Shown one piece after another: positions 32,764-42,081 of a stretch of DNA of 64,000 bases. A program made the position numbers and the translations under genes. This stretch comes from Bos javanicus (Eukaryota > Chordata > Mammalia > Artiodactyla > Bovidae): assembly GCF_032452875.1 (NCBI RefSeq), contig NC_083890.1, positions 46,126,483-46,190,482 of the forward strand. The letters run 5' to 3'. The stretch's first letter is position 1. Each line of letters starts with the position of its first letter. Below the pieces are notes generated by a model, which saw only the letters and a program-made list of their open reading frames with translations, was not told the DNA's origin and did not search any database.

Positions 32764-32990
32764 GTGGGCTGCTGTAGCCATCCAGTCACTGCTGACAACC
32801 ACACATGGAAAAGACTATGAGATGAGATAGGGAAATCCTATCCTAATGATCTATTTTAGCTGCTAAAAACTCATCTGGGTCTGCCTTCCTGCACTCTTCA
32901 AGTATGTGAGCCAATAAATTAGCTTTATGCATAAGCTGACTTGGGTTTGGTTTTTTGTCACTGATAACCAAAAGATTCCTAACCAAGACA
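32764..32990 (+). mobile_element. LTR-like 3' end, probable ERVL-MaLR
   Basis: GAGCCAATAAATTAGCTTTA, GGTTTTTTGTCACTGATAAC and AAAAGATTCCTAACCAAGAC resemble the end of a MaLR-type LTR. It carries an AATAAA at about 32913. No retroviral coding sequence is attached. Family assignment tentative. Confidence 0.45.
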
Positions 32991-33835
32991 CTGGGCATGG
33001 CAGTCACACTCACATATGGTAATGAATGATTTGCATAACCATTTGTCATCGTATATCCCAGGCATGGAGCCTGATGATTTTGCAGACTCCAATACATATG
33101 TGGATATACCTTGTCCCCTTTCCAATTTTCTAGCAAATCCCCTAAGAATTTCTTTTTCAAATGGCTGGTATTTCTTGAGTGAAATTTGTTCTCTCAGCCT
33201 CACGGTAAGCAGGGATGCATTTAGAAAATTCTAATGCACAGAGAGTATTTTTGAAACTTGTAATCTACCAAGAGAAAATGCCTGACCACATTTCAGCTAA
33301 GCTACTCCCACGGGGCCAGGATCAGCTAAATGCAGAGAATTGCCACTTTACATTTCCAGCTTAAACTGTTCTGCCTGGTCCTCGGCTTTCAGCACATTCC
33401 CCCAGTATAAAGAAGGACGCCTCCCAGTTTTGCCCTAGAGTGGGCTGCCTTTTGACTCCAATGCAAGCCTGGTTATTGGAAAGGGAAGTAGAGCTAGCCG
33501 TAGTAGGAGAGAAATGAGCCACGGACATCAATCAAGACTGAACTGGATATTGTGTCTGAAACATCCGACTTGGCGATCACTGCAGATCACACTCCCCAGA
33601 TAATTGTCAGTTTCCTGTTTCCTTTTGTGCTTTGTTCTATGGAGCCACCAGACCACAAGGAAGCTGATATACTCTCTCCATCCCTGCCTACCACCCTCCT
33701 GCCAACCATGGGAAGATTCAGCTTTTAGTGAAGCTTCAGTTTCAGCAGCTTCATGGGAAATCCCCCCGCTACCCTCATTGAAGAATCTCAAGGCAGAGAG
33801 TACCTTGTACTCTAGGTACTTAGTAAATGCCTTCT
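32991..33835. other. unassigned, no gene seen
   Basis: Several short overlapping frames, none convincing. CCAGTATAAAGAAGGACGCC near 33401 contains a TATAAA but no supporting promoter context. Confidence 0.35.
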
Positions 33836-34021
33836 CTTTCCTTTTTCTTTTTCTTTTTTTGATTGCATTGGTTCTCTGTTGCAGTGATTAGGCTTCTCTT
33901 GTTGAGGCGAAGAGCTTAGCTGCCCCTTGTGTGTGGGATCTTAGTTCCCCCACCAGGAATCGAACCTGTGTCTCCTGCATTGGAAGGCAGATTCTCAACC
34001 ACTGGAACACAAGGGAAGTCC
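33836..34021 (-). mobile_element. CHR-type SINE
   Basis: CTTT-rich tail at the left, then GGATCTTAGTTCCCCCACCA, ATCGAACCTGTGTCTCCTGC and TCAACCACTGGAACACAAGG, ending GGAAGTCCC. Confidence 0.9.
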
Positions 34022-34128
34022 CAGTAAAGGTCTTTTGATTAGAGCTTTTTTCTACATTCCTATACCCTTCTTTATGCTTTATCTTGACTTTCTCACAGAA
34101 GATTCCACTTCTCTTAGAAACAACCATT

Positions 34129-34211
34129 GCTGCTGCTGCTAAGTCGCTTCGGTCGTGTCCGACTCTGTGCGACCCCATAGACTGCAGCCTATGAGGCTCC
34201 CCTGTCCCTGG
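34129..34211 (-). mobile_element. 83-bp Bov-A fragment with 10-bp TSD
   Basis: GCTGCTGCTGCTAAGTCGCT through GAGGCTCCCCTGTCCCTGG. AACAACCATT is duplicated at 34119-34128 and 34212-34221, so this very short piece is a complete insertion event and not a deletion remnant. Confidence 0.9.
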
Positions 34212-34315
34212 AACAACCATTAGGAATCCTTGAAACTTGCGGCAAAACTCAGGAAAATTCTATAATGTTCTATTAATAACTAGATAGTCAAACTCTTTAG
34301 TTTTCTAGATAAAGA

Positions 34316-34528
34316 GAAAGTGAAAAGTAAAAGTGTTAGTCATTCAGTCATGTCCAACTTTTTGTGACCCCATTGTCTGTCTGAGCTGAGTTTATTCACA
34401 GAAATATCGACTTTAGGAGATCCTGCTGAAACAGGATCAGAAAATATTTTGTATTGATGCAAACCCACATCTCCTATGTCTCTTATATTGATAGGAGGAT
34501 TCTCTATCACTGAGCCACCAGGGAAGCG
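34316..34528 (-). mobile_element. rearranged Bov SINE with foreign middle
   Basis: The left edge (AGTCATTCAGTCATGTCCAA) and right edge (CACTGAGCCACCAGGGAAGC) are normal reversed Bov SINE. The ~80 bases between about 34376 and 34460 do not match, and hold a GATCCTG/CAGGATC inverted pair (34419-34425, 34432-34438). Confidence 0.7.
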
Positions 34529-34667
34529 AAGTGGTGGAGATGACACTCAAACTCAAGACTGCCCATCCCAAAGCCCATCAGTGATACTTGGGTGAAGTAA
34601 GAACCCAAAAGCCTGGATTCAAATTATACAATGAGAGATGTATTATAGCTTTAGAGATATTATTAGG

Positions 34668-35109
34668 CCAGTGGTTCTCAGAGTGTGCCTTTCAGGGCAT
34701 CTTCCAGGTCTTTTCTCTTCCCGTTGAAAGCTGGGTTCTCCTTAGCTCTTTCAACCAAAATAATTCATCACAACAGATTAAATACAGACCAGATATGAGA
34801 ATCCAGCTGTCTTTTATTAAGCCAGATATTGAATAGATTTGCCAAAGAAGGTAAAACAATTATGCTCATCACAGTAAACTTTCTTTGATTTGGAAAGAAG
34901 AGTTAATTTTTTAAAAATAAAATTTATATTACACATGTTAGTATGCAGTGGATTCATTACAGTGATTTTAACAGATAAAAATTTTAATCTTCTTGTAATT
35001 TCTAATATGGTAAATATTGATAGGTATAAACTCTGTAATCAAAAACTTCGGAATCTTTAAGAGTATTAAGAGATATCAATAACACAGTATTTGAGAACTG
35101 CTGAGGTTG
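34668..35109. mobile_element. hAT-Charlie-type non-autonomous DNA transposon with ends
   Basis: Begins CAGTGGTTCTCA and ends TGAGAACTGCTG, near-inverse terminal repeats of the hAT-Charlie type. The inside (CAGACCAGATATGAGAATCC, AGCTGTCTTTTATTAAGCCA, TCTAATATGGTAAATATTGA) matches the MER1-like group in my recollection. About 440 bp, no transposase. The expected 8-bp duplication is no longer clear. Confidence 0.7.
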
Positions 35110-35265
35110 CCGGTCTCAGAAAGAAATTCTCAAAGAGAAATCTCCAAGAATTTGACCTTATTCTTGAGTTCTCCTGGTGTGACTTTGCTTGGCCAACAAC
35201 TAGACTTTGTCTTTGAAAAATGATAGGTTTGTTTTCCACGATAACAACAGGAAAACTAGAGCCTG

Positions 35266-35443
35266 TGTTTTGTTTTTAATTAATTTTTATTGCAGTGTAG
35301 TTACTGTACTTGGGTTAGTTTCTATTGTGTAGCAAAGTGAATCAGCCACACACATACTATATCTCCTCTTTTTTGGATTTCCTTCCCATTTAGGTCACCA
35401 CAGAGCAATGAGTTGAGTTCCCCGTGCTACACAGTAGGTTCTT
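35266..35443 (-). mobile_element. L1 3' end of a twin-primed insertion (reverse part, left)
   Basis: GTGAATCAGCCACACACATAC, TTCCTTCCCATTTAGGTCAC and CCCCGTGCTACACAGTAGGTT are the reversed L1 3' end. GAGCCTG flanks the whole structure at 35259-35265 and 35939-35945. Confidence 0.85.
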
Positions 35444-35787
35444 ACTGTTCAGTCACTAAGTCGTGTCTGACTCTTTAAGACCCCAAGGACTGCAGTGCAC
35501 CAGGCTTCCTTGTCCTTCACTATCTCCCAGAGTCTGCTCAAACTCATGTCCATTGTGTTGATGACACCATCCAACCAATTCATCCTCTGTCGCCCCCTTC
35601 TCTTTCTGCCCCCAATCTTTCCCAGCGTCAGGATCTTTTCCAATTAGTCAGCTCTTTGCATCAGGTGGCCAAAGTATTGGAGTTTCAGCTTCAGCATCAG
35701 TCCTTCCAATGAATATGCAGTGTTGATTTCCTTTAGAATTGACTGATTTTACCTCTTTGCATTCCAAGGGACTCTCAAGAGTCTTCA
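35444..35787 (-). mobile_element. BovB 3' end inside L1
   Basis: Starts CTGTTCAGTCACTAAGTCGT and runs to CAAGGGACTCTCAAGAGTCTT. Diverged and 5'-truncated. The minus-strand frame is open only over 35449-35643. Confidence 0.9.
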
Positions 35788-35816
35788 TTCGCTATCATTA
35801 GTTATCTATTTTATAC
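35788..35816 (-). mobile_element. L1 3' end (reverse part, right)
   Basis: CATTAGTTATCTATTTTATAC continues the reversed L1 after the BovB insert. Confidence 0.75.
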
Positions 35817-35938
35817 AGATGGACCTAGAGACTGTCATACAGAGTGAACTAAGTCAGAAAGAGACATATCATTTATTAAAGCATATATACGGAGTCTAGA
35901 AATACGGTTTAGATGAACTTACTCACAAAGCAGAAGTG
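35817..35938 (+). mobile_element. inverted upstream segment of the same L1
   Basis: GATGGACCTAGAGACTGTCA, CAGAGTGAACTAAGTCAGAA and CTTACTCACAAAGCAGAAG lie upstream of the 3' UTR in normal L1 but here point the opposite way. This is the structure expected from twin priming during one insertion. Confidence 0.8.
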
Positions 35939-35945
35939 GAGCCTG

Positions 35946-37566
35946 AGTTCTTGATAGCTCTTTATTAGCCATTGGGTTCAGATCTCTTTCCTACCCAATT
36001 TCACTTAAAAAAAAAAAAAAGAAGAAGACAAAATGCTTGATTTGAGCTTTGGGAACAGAGTTACTGAGACACGGACTTGGTTGCGTTGGCTGAGAATATC
36101 ATGTGCCTGTCGGAACACTGTGATCACAGCACGAAATGTGATGTGGAAGATACTCTTTCAGGGCAAAGGGGCCAAGGGAGCGTGAATGTTGGTGATGAAC
36201 CAGATGACTATAACACAGTGTGTTTTACAATTTTGTTTAACTTTTCACCTTCACTCTCTGTTCCCCCCTCAGTCCTTGCCTGAGGGGGACACAGAGAGTG
36301 AAAGCAAGTCTCCAGCAAGAAAAGGAAGCTGAAGCCCAGGAAATCCACAAATTAGATAATAAGTTTCTTGAATTATCAAGAATTGTGGGTATTTCTAGAT
36401 CGAGGAAACTGGCAGATGCTTAAATTGTTTTCTGAAAGCTCTATTTAATGGTGGAGGCTCTTTTAAAGTTTCTCAGCAATTGGGAGTATTATTTCCAGCT
36501 TAGACAGCTAGCAATTTAAAATTATTAAGAATAGCTTAGCCTTCAATGCAAATTCCAGATTGTTTAATTAGTCATGTAAAGTGCTGGATGTTACTCATCA
36601 TACAAGAAACAGGACTATTTATTAGTTTTGAGTGCAATTAATCCCCTTTCAGGTTTTCAAGAAAGGGCAAAAGTCCATTTGATTTTCAAGTTTGCGTCTG
36701 TAGCAAATCGCACTTAGGAGATTTTGGAATTCTAAATGAGTCTCAATTTTGAATTTAGGAAGCAGAGTTTCAGCAAGGTTTGCTACACAACAAGCTCTTA
36801 TGGAGCCTGTAGCTATGAGCTGATCTCCAAGCCCTGGGGATCTTAACAATGGGTTGTTCCAATTGAAATTAAGGCTGAGAGAATGGACGCCCCTCTACCT
36901 AGGTCTCAGCATAAAAGTAGCCAGAGGGATTTGAGAATTGACCGAGGTTTGGAGGAAGCAGAGTGAGTTGGAATCTGCAGGGCAACACACATTGTAATGG
37001 AAATAGGATATATTTGAGGGACAATTTGTACTTAGTAAAAAGAATTCAGGGACAACAGCTGATTATACTGCAGGGCAGCTGTCATCTCTAAATTGTCCTT
37101 AGAATTTAATACTCATTTAAAATTCAATTTGGCCACATTTTATTGAGTATTACTGTTTTCAAAACTCTGTCTTAGGTGTAATGTGGGAAACAAAATATGA
37201 ATGCAATGGGCCTGCCCTTTAAGAATCTACAATCCAGATGGACAATAAAATATATGTGAACATTTACCATCTAGGACAGAGTGTGATAAATGCTAAAATA
37301 AAAGCACTAAGGCACCAACTGTTTTGAAATTGCAGAAAAAGGAAAGTTTGATACCAGTTAGCAAATTTGGGAAAGTTTTCATTGGATAGTAGTATTTGAC
37401 ATGAATCTTACAAAGGATGACGCTCTAATGAAGATAAATGGAAGGACACTTCTGACTAGGGGAATGATTTGAGTCAGTGGGTAGGGCATATGATCTTGTC
37501 AGGCATTTTGGATAAGTGGAGAGTGCCCTTAAGCCCAGCCTCGGTTAAGGGCAATCATGCCACTGA
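35946..37566. other. repeat-poor stretch
   Basis: An A run at 36007-36020, a strong hairpin at 36250-36302, and possibly old MIR/L2-age sequence at 37130-37480. The frame at 36077-36283 (68 codons) ends at the hairpin and is not convincing as a gene. The 36380-37120 segment contains several homeodomain-like TTAATTAG/CAATTAATCC motifs. Confidence 0.4.
36250..36302. other. 23-bp-stem hairpin, miRNA-precursor-like
   Basis: Left arm 36250-36272 (TTCACTCTCTGT...CCCCTCAG) pairs with right arm 36280-36302 (CTGAGGGGG...AGAGTGAA) around the loop TCCTTGC. Only two central positions fail to pair. Both arms lie outside recognised repeats. Could be a small-RNA precursor, or the remains of a palindromic element. 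Confidence 0.55.
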
Positions 37567-37727
37567 TGAAAGTGAAAGTCTTTCAGTCATGTCCGACTTC
37601 CTGTGACCCCAAGGACTGTCCAGCCCATGGAATTCTCTAGGCCAGAATACTGGAGTGGGTAGCCTTTCCCTTCTCCAGAGGATCTTCCCAACCCAGGGAC
37701 TGAACCCAGGTCTCCTGCATTGCAGAC
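37567..37727 (-). mobile_element. Bov-tA SINE, head lost
   Basis: GTGAAAGTCTTTCAGTCATG through GAACCCAGGTCTCCTGCATT. Stops at GCAGACCCC and so lacks the tRNA-like end. Confidence 0.9.
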
Positions 37728-38282
37728 CCCACTCATAGTGATGTGCAGACCCAGGCAGGTGTGTGTTTTGCCAAGTGACCCTGTCCTTATTGTCTAAACT
37801 GGTGGACCAGAGAGAGGCCGTGGCTGTCCTGTGTCCTAGCCTGAAAAACTCTGCATAAACAGGAGACAGCTGGGTTGATTAGGGTCTCGATTTTGGGAAA
37901 TTACATTGTGGAATAAAGAATCTGGCAGTTAGGTTTGGGGAATGAAGATGAGAGGAAGAAGAAACCAGAAGAAACCATGAGTAGAAGAGGGCATTATGAG
38001 TAAGTCAGTGATATTATGAAGAAGTTGAAGTCACAAAGAAGCAGAAACTGTGCAGGAAAACTTTGCAGAGGGCGAGCAAGTCAGCTGGTGCCAACAGCAT
38101 TTCCCAGTAGGCGCTACAGCACTTGCAGGACTCGAGCAAGACTGATGCTGAAGTCTGGAGCTGCTTAGGTCCACTTTCTCATTCCAGTGTCTGCAGTTCT
38201 TGATGGGGTCATAGTTCCTATTCTTTGATTTCCATAGGATGCTTTTCTTTCTTGTCGCATCACATAGTCATACCCTAAAACT
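37728..38282. other. unassigned, no gene seen
   Basis: A/G-rich in places (AAGATGAGAGGAAGAAGAAAC). No recognised repeat. Confidence 0.35.
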
Positions 38283-38663
38283 CAATTGGACCATAAAGAA
38301 GGCTGAGCACTAAAGAATCGATGCTTTCAAACTGTGGTGCTTGGAGAAGACTCCTGAGAGTCAACTTGGGCAGGAAGGAGATGAACCCCATCAGTCCTAA
38401 AGGAAACCAATCTTGAATATTGGAAGGACAACCTGAAACTCCAATACTTTGGCTACTGGATGCGAAGAGCTGTCTCATTGGAAAAGCCCCTGATGCTGGG
38501 AAAGATTGAAGGCAGGAGAAGAGCGCAGCAGAAGATGAGATGGTTAGATAGTATCACTGGCTCAATGGACATGATTTTGAGTGAACTCCGAGATGAGGAA
38601 GCCTGGCGTGCTGCAGTCCATGGGGTGGCAAGGAGTCGGACACGAACAACAACAACAAAACTC
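38283..38663 (+). mobile_element. BovB 3' part, diverged
   Basis: GAAGGCTGAGCACTAAAGAAT through GGCAAGGAGTCGGACACGAA, followed by an ACAACAACAACAA tail. More mutated and indel-laden than other BovB copies here, so likely older. Frame broken. Confidence 0.9.
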
Positions 38664-39025
38664 AACCAGGAATGTTGGCCTGAGTAAGCCCCGCAATGAG
38701 CCTGGCTATGCCATATTATGTGACTTTAACAGAGGGAGAAGAAGGGTGGAAAGTCAGGTTGGGCACGGTTTGTGGATGCCAAGGGATTCTGTATAGATGA
38801 TTTGATGCTTTTATCTGCTTTTTGCCAGGCATTTTGGATTCAAAGATGCATAAGACTGGGTCCCCAGTTTCAAGGTGAAGAGAATAGGGGCTCAAAGATA
38901 GCTATCACTGAAGATTAACATATGAAATATTGGGCTACCATCCCACTCACAAGATTAAATATTGAATGTGCCAAAGATGTATTCATCAAGTCCTGGAAGG
39001 GAGGGGCTGTCTGAGCCAGCTTCCC
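38664..39025. other. unassigned
   Basis: No recognised repeat or coding signal. Confidence 0.35.
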
Positions 39026-39099
39026 AGAAGAGACAGCGAGGCTGTCTCTTCTGAAATATTCTGATTTCAGAATATTCTGTTTTGAAATATTCTGATTCC
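39026..39099. repeat. perfect hairpin plus three-unit 16-bp tandem repeat
   Basis: AGAAGAGACAGC (39026-39037) and GCTGTCTCTTCT (39041-39052) are perfect inverse complements with a 3-base loop. Three units of GAAATATTCTGATTT-type follow at 39053, 39069 and 39084; the middle unit contains the self-complementary CAGAATATTCTG. Confidence 0.85.
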
Positions 39100-39109
39100 A
39101 TTAAAGAGT

Positions 39110-39316
39110 TGCATGCATGCGTGCTCAGTTGTGTCCGATTCTTTGTGACCCCATGGACTATATCCTGCCAGGCTCTCTGTTCATGGAGTTTTCCAAGCAA
39201 GGATACTGGAGTGGGTTGCCATTTTCTACTCCAGGGGATCTTCCCAACCCAGGGATTGAACCTTCGTCTCCTGCACTCAGGCAGATTCTTTACCACTGAG
39301 CCTCCGGAGAAGCCCC
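39110..39316 (-). mobile_element. Bov-tA SINE
   Basis: GTGCTCAGTTGTGTCCGATT to CTGAGCCTCCGGAGAAGCCC, reversed, essentially full length. Confidence 0.93.
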
Positions 39317-40046
39317 TCCACGAAAGGGTTATGATCAGGAAAATAAAATGAGTAGATAAATACTATAGAAAGGTGACTTTTGTCTAAGGATAATTGGATT
39401 ACTGAGAGGCTGTTATCGAGAAGATTAATTTTAATACTTGGGAGGATAATTCAGTTGTAGAGGAGGGAGGTTGGGGCTCTTGAAAAAAAACAAAAGAAGA
39501 GGCAAATAGACCCCAGGATGACTTCAAAGGTAGCAGCAACTCAACCTGATGCTTAATTCAGTGTAGTGGATACTTGAAGGGGTGGGGGTGGGGTTAATGT
39601 GACATCACAGTGGTGCCGAGAGGACACATCCCTCCATCGATCGAATCTGTCTTTCTTCTCCTTTTATGCAGGCAGTCTTGTCCCCAGATGGTGGTGAGGT
39701 CATCGTCTCAGCAGCCCCAGTAAAAGAACATTGCTTTTGCTGAGACTTTTGGTGAAGCCCTGGAGGGACACGCTGCTTTGGCTGGCTTGGCCACGTGTCC
39801 TTTCTCAGCCAGTCACTGTGGCCCACGGACAGGCCATCCTGCTAAAGTCATTGTCAGTCCTGGCTTCTAGGGTCGACCATCTCAACCACAGGCAAGGAGT
39901 GACAAAAGATGGGTGACTGGAGAAAAACAGGGCTGTTACTGCATCAAGGGAGAAAGGATTTAGGACCACATAATAACAGTACAACTGCAGCTACTAATGT
40001 TTTGCTCTCAGCGGGACAGCAGTATTGAAGCAGGGTCTCATTTCCC
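39317..40046. other. unassigned, no gene seen
   Basis: No recognised repeat. Opposed frames of 73 and 61 codons (39605-39826, 39731-39916) are not convincing. Confidence 0.35.
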
Positions 40047-40118
40047 TGCCCAGGGATTGAACCCATGTCTCTTGCATTGGCAGGTGGATTCTTTACCACT
40101 GAGCCACCAAAGAAGCCC
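40047..40118 (-). mobile_element. Bov-tA SINE head fragment
   Basis: CCCAGGGATTGAACCCATGT, GGTGGATTCTTTACCACTGA and GCCACCAAAGAAGCCC. Only the tRNA-derived end remains. Confidence 0.85.
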
Positions 40119-40743
40119 TGTTTTTTTAAGGTGTAGTTTTATACTAAAAAGGACCTTAATGTATACTCCTGACTGACTGCTTGCTTCCTTGTTTGTTGTT
40201 TCCCCATGGAAATCAAGGGAATTTTGTCTCTTTTGTAAATGTTTCCTTATTTCATCATCTTTTCGGGTTTGTTTTCAGTTTGCCTCCAGTTTTGGTGGAA
40301 CAGAATGTCCCATGGCTGGATCCGGTGTGCTTGCTACGTTGTGAATGTTTGCAGATCAGGAACACCAAGCATAACAGCTCCCCTACAGAGCCCTCCCCGA
40401 ATCCATGCACATAGAGTCCTAGGGAGCTTGCAGCTGAGCGGGGAGGTGGCAGAGTGTGCACACATGTTGTAGTTGAGCCATCTCCAGGAGACTTGCCACT
40501 GTTTTCCCAGCTGAAGACAGAGTCCATGAGGCCGTGGCTGAATGGGAAACCCTCAGTTTGATCGCGGAACTGCAGACGCTGACAGTTGGGTTCTCAGGAC
40601 TCTTGAGCCGTGTGCCATGTCCCCTCCGGCCCCGAGGGGAACCTTGGTTTCTGGCTGTGGTTGTGTTGGCCAGTGGCCAGGCTTCTTCCTAGAGTAACCA
40701 CCTTCTACCGAAGATCAGGCTCTGGAGCTCTCGAGGTCAGAGT
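40119..40743. other. unassigned, no gene seen
   Basis: Several overlapping frames of 77-90 codons at 40181-40527, none with a recognisable family. Confidence 0.35.
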
Positions 40744-40752
40744 GGCTCTGAC

Positions 40753-41242
40753 CTTTTTAAAAAAAATTTAATTTCTTTTTATTTTTGGCCGTGCTGGGTC
40801 TTCGTTGCCATGCGGGCTTTTCTCCACTTGTGGCAAACAGGGGCTACTCTCAACTTGTGGTGCTTTGGTTCTCACTGTGGTGGCTTCTCTTGCTGCAGAG
40901 CATGGGCTCTAGGGCATGTGGGCTCAGTACTTGCTCCCTGGGCTCTAGTGCACAGGCTCAGTACTTGTGGAGCACAGGCTTAGTTGTTCTGCTGCATGGG
41001 GGATCTTCAAGACCAGGGATCGAACTGGTGTCTTCTGCTTTGCCAGTTCAGTTCAGTCGCTCAGTCATGTCTGACTCTTTGCGACCCCATGGACTGCAGC
41101 ACGCCCGGCCTCCCTGTCCATCACCAACTCCTGGAGTTTACTCAGACTCATGTTATTGAGTTGGTGATGCCATCCAACCATATCATCCTCTGTGCCTGCT
41201 TTGCCATGTGGGTTCTTTATCACTGAGCCACCAGGGAAGCCC
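40753..41242 (-). mobile_element. CHR-1-like SINE, full length, 9-bp TSD, split by BovB
   Basis: GGCCGTGCTGGGTCTTCGTT, GTGGTGGCTTCTCTTGCTGC, GGGCTCTAGTGCACAGGCTC and GACCAGGGATCGAACTGGTG are reversed CHR-1. The head CACTGAGCCACCAGGGAAGC follows after a BovB insert. GGCTCTGAC flanks the element at 40744-40752 and 41243-41251. Confidence 0.93.
41046..41195 (-). mobile_element. BovB 3' end inside the CHR SINE, 11-bp TSD
   Basis: GTTCAGTTCAGTCGCTCAGT to CAACCATATCATCCTCTGTG. CTGCTTTGCCA is duplicated at 41035-41045 and 41196-41206. Removing it restores the CHR SINE. Confidence 0.95.
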
Positions 41243-41269
41243 GGCTCTGACTTCTAAAGCCAACGACCG

Positions 41270-41395
41270 TGGATCGAGCTCTGGGTTGTCTGGCGCAGAA
41301 TCCTCATGTGGCTAACGAGCCCTTGAAATGTGCTTTGTCTGAATTGAAATTGCAGCAAATGTAAAGCACACACCAGATTTTAAAGACTTAGTAAC
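41270..41395. mobile_element. hAT-type DNA transposon (left part)
   Basis: TCATGTGGCTAACGAGCCCT, TTGAAATGTGCTTTGTCTGAA and ACACACCAGATTTTAAAGAC belong to a widespread non-autonomous hAT family (MER3-like in part). The rest is at 42369-42575. Confidence 0.65.
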
Positions 41396-41452
41396 CTATG
41401 GACGGAATGGTGTCTTCTAGCCCTCAGATTCATGTACTGAAGTCCCAAAGTG
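41396..41452 (+). mobile_element. MLT1-type LTR (left part)
   Basis: CTATGGACGGAATGGTGTCT and TTCATGTACTGAAGTCC are the start of a MaLR LTR. It is cut by a BovB and resumes at 42082. Confidence 0.75.
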
Positions 41453-42069
41453 ACGGGGAAACAGTGGAAGCAGTGTCAGACTTTATCTTTTTGGGCTCCA
41501 AAATCACTGCAGATGATGATTGCAGCCATGAAATTAAAAGACGCTTACTCCTTGGAAGGAAAGTTATGACCAACCTAGATAGCATATTCAAAAGCAGAGA
41601 CATTACTTTGCCAACAAAGGTCCGTCTAGTTAAGGCTATGGTTTTTCCAATAGTCATGTATGGTTGTGAGAGTTGGACTGTGAAGAAAGCTGAGTGCCGA
41701 AGAATTGATCCTTTTGAACTGTGGTGTTGGAGAAGACTCTTGAGAGTCCCTTGGACTGCAAGGAGATCCAACCAGTCCATTCTAAAGGAGATCAGTCCTG
41801 GGTGTTCTTTGGAGGGAATGATGCTAAAGCTGAAACTCCAATACTTTGGCCACCTCATGCGAAGAGTTGACTCATTAGAAAAGACTCTGATGCTGGGAGG
41901 GATTGGGGGCAGGAGGAGAAGGGGACGACAGAGGATGAGATGGCTGGATGGCATCACCGACTCAATGCATATGAGTTTGAGTGAACTCCGGGAGTTGGTG
42001 ATGGACAAGGAGGCCTGGCGTGATGCAATTCATGGGGTCACAAAGAGTCAGACACGACTGAGCGACTGA
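41398..42069 (+). pseudogene. open BovB C-terminal frame fused to LTR start
   Basis: The frame starts at an ATG in the MLT1 LTR (41398). It enters BovB in frame after about 18 codons and stays open to the natural BovB stop at 42067-42069 (223 codons). Only the domain downstream of RT is present, including YGCESWT, FELWCWRRLLRV and GGRRRRGRQRMRWLDG. No RT or endonuclease, so it cannot move itself. It is an accidental LTR-LINE fusion with no sign of expression in the sequence. Confidence 0.85.
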
Positions 42070-42081
42070 ACTGAACTGAAC
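41453..42081 (+). mobile_element. BovB 3' part inside the MLT1 LTR, 10-bp TSD
   Basis: From ACGGGGAAACAGTGGAAGCA to the terminal CGACTGAACTGAACTGAAC. TCCCAAAGTG (41443-41452) and TCCCAATGTG (42082-42091) flank it with one mismatch. Confidence 0.95.

Noticed and set aside
33401..33420. TATA-box promoter (CAGTATAAAGAAG)
   Set aside because: A single AT-rich match with no other promoter motif or downstream gene.
36077..36283. 68-codon acidic frame as a small protein
   Set aside because: No homologue recognised, weak start context, and it ends inside the hairpin.
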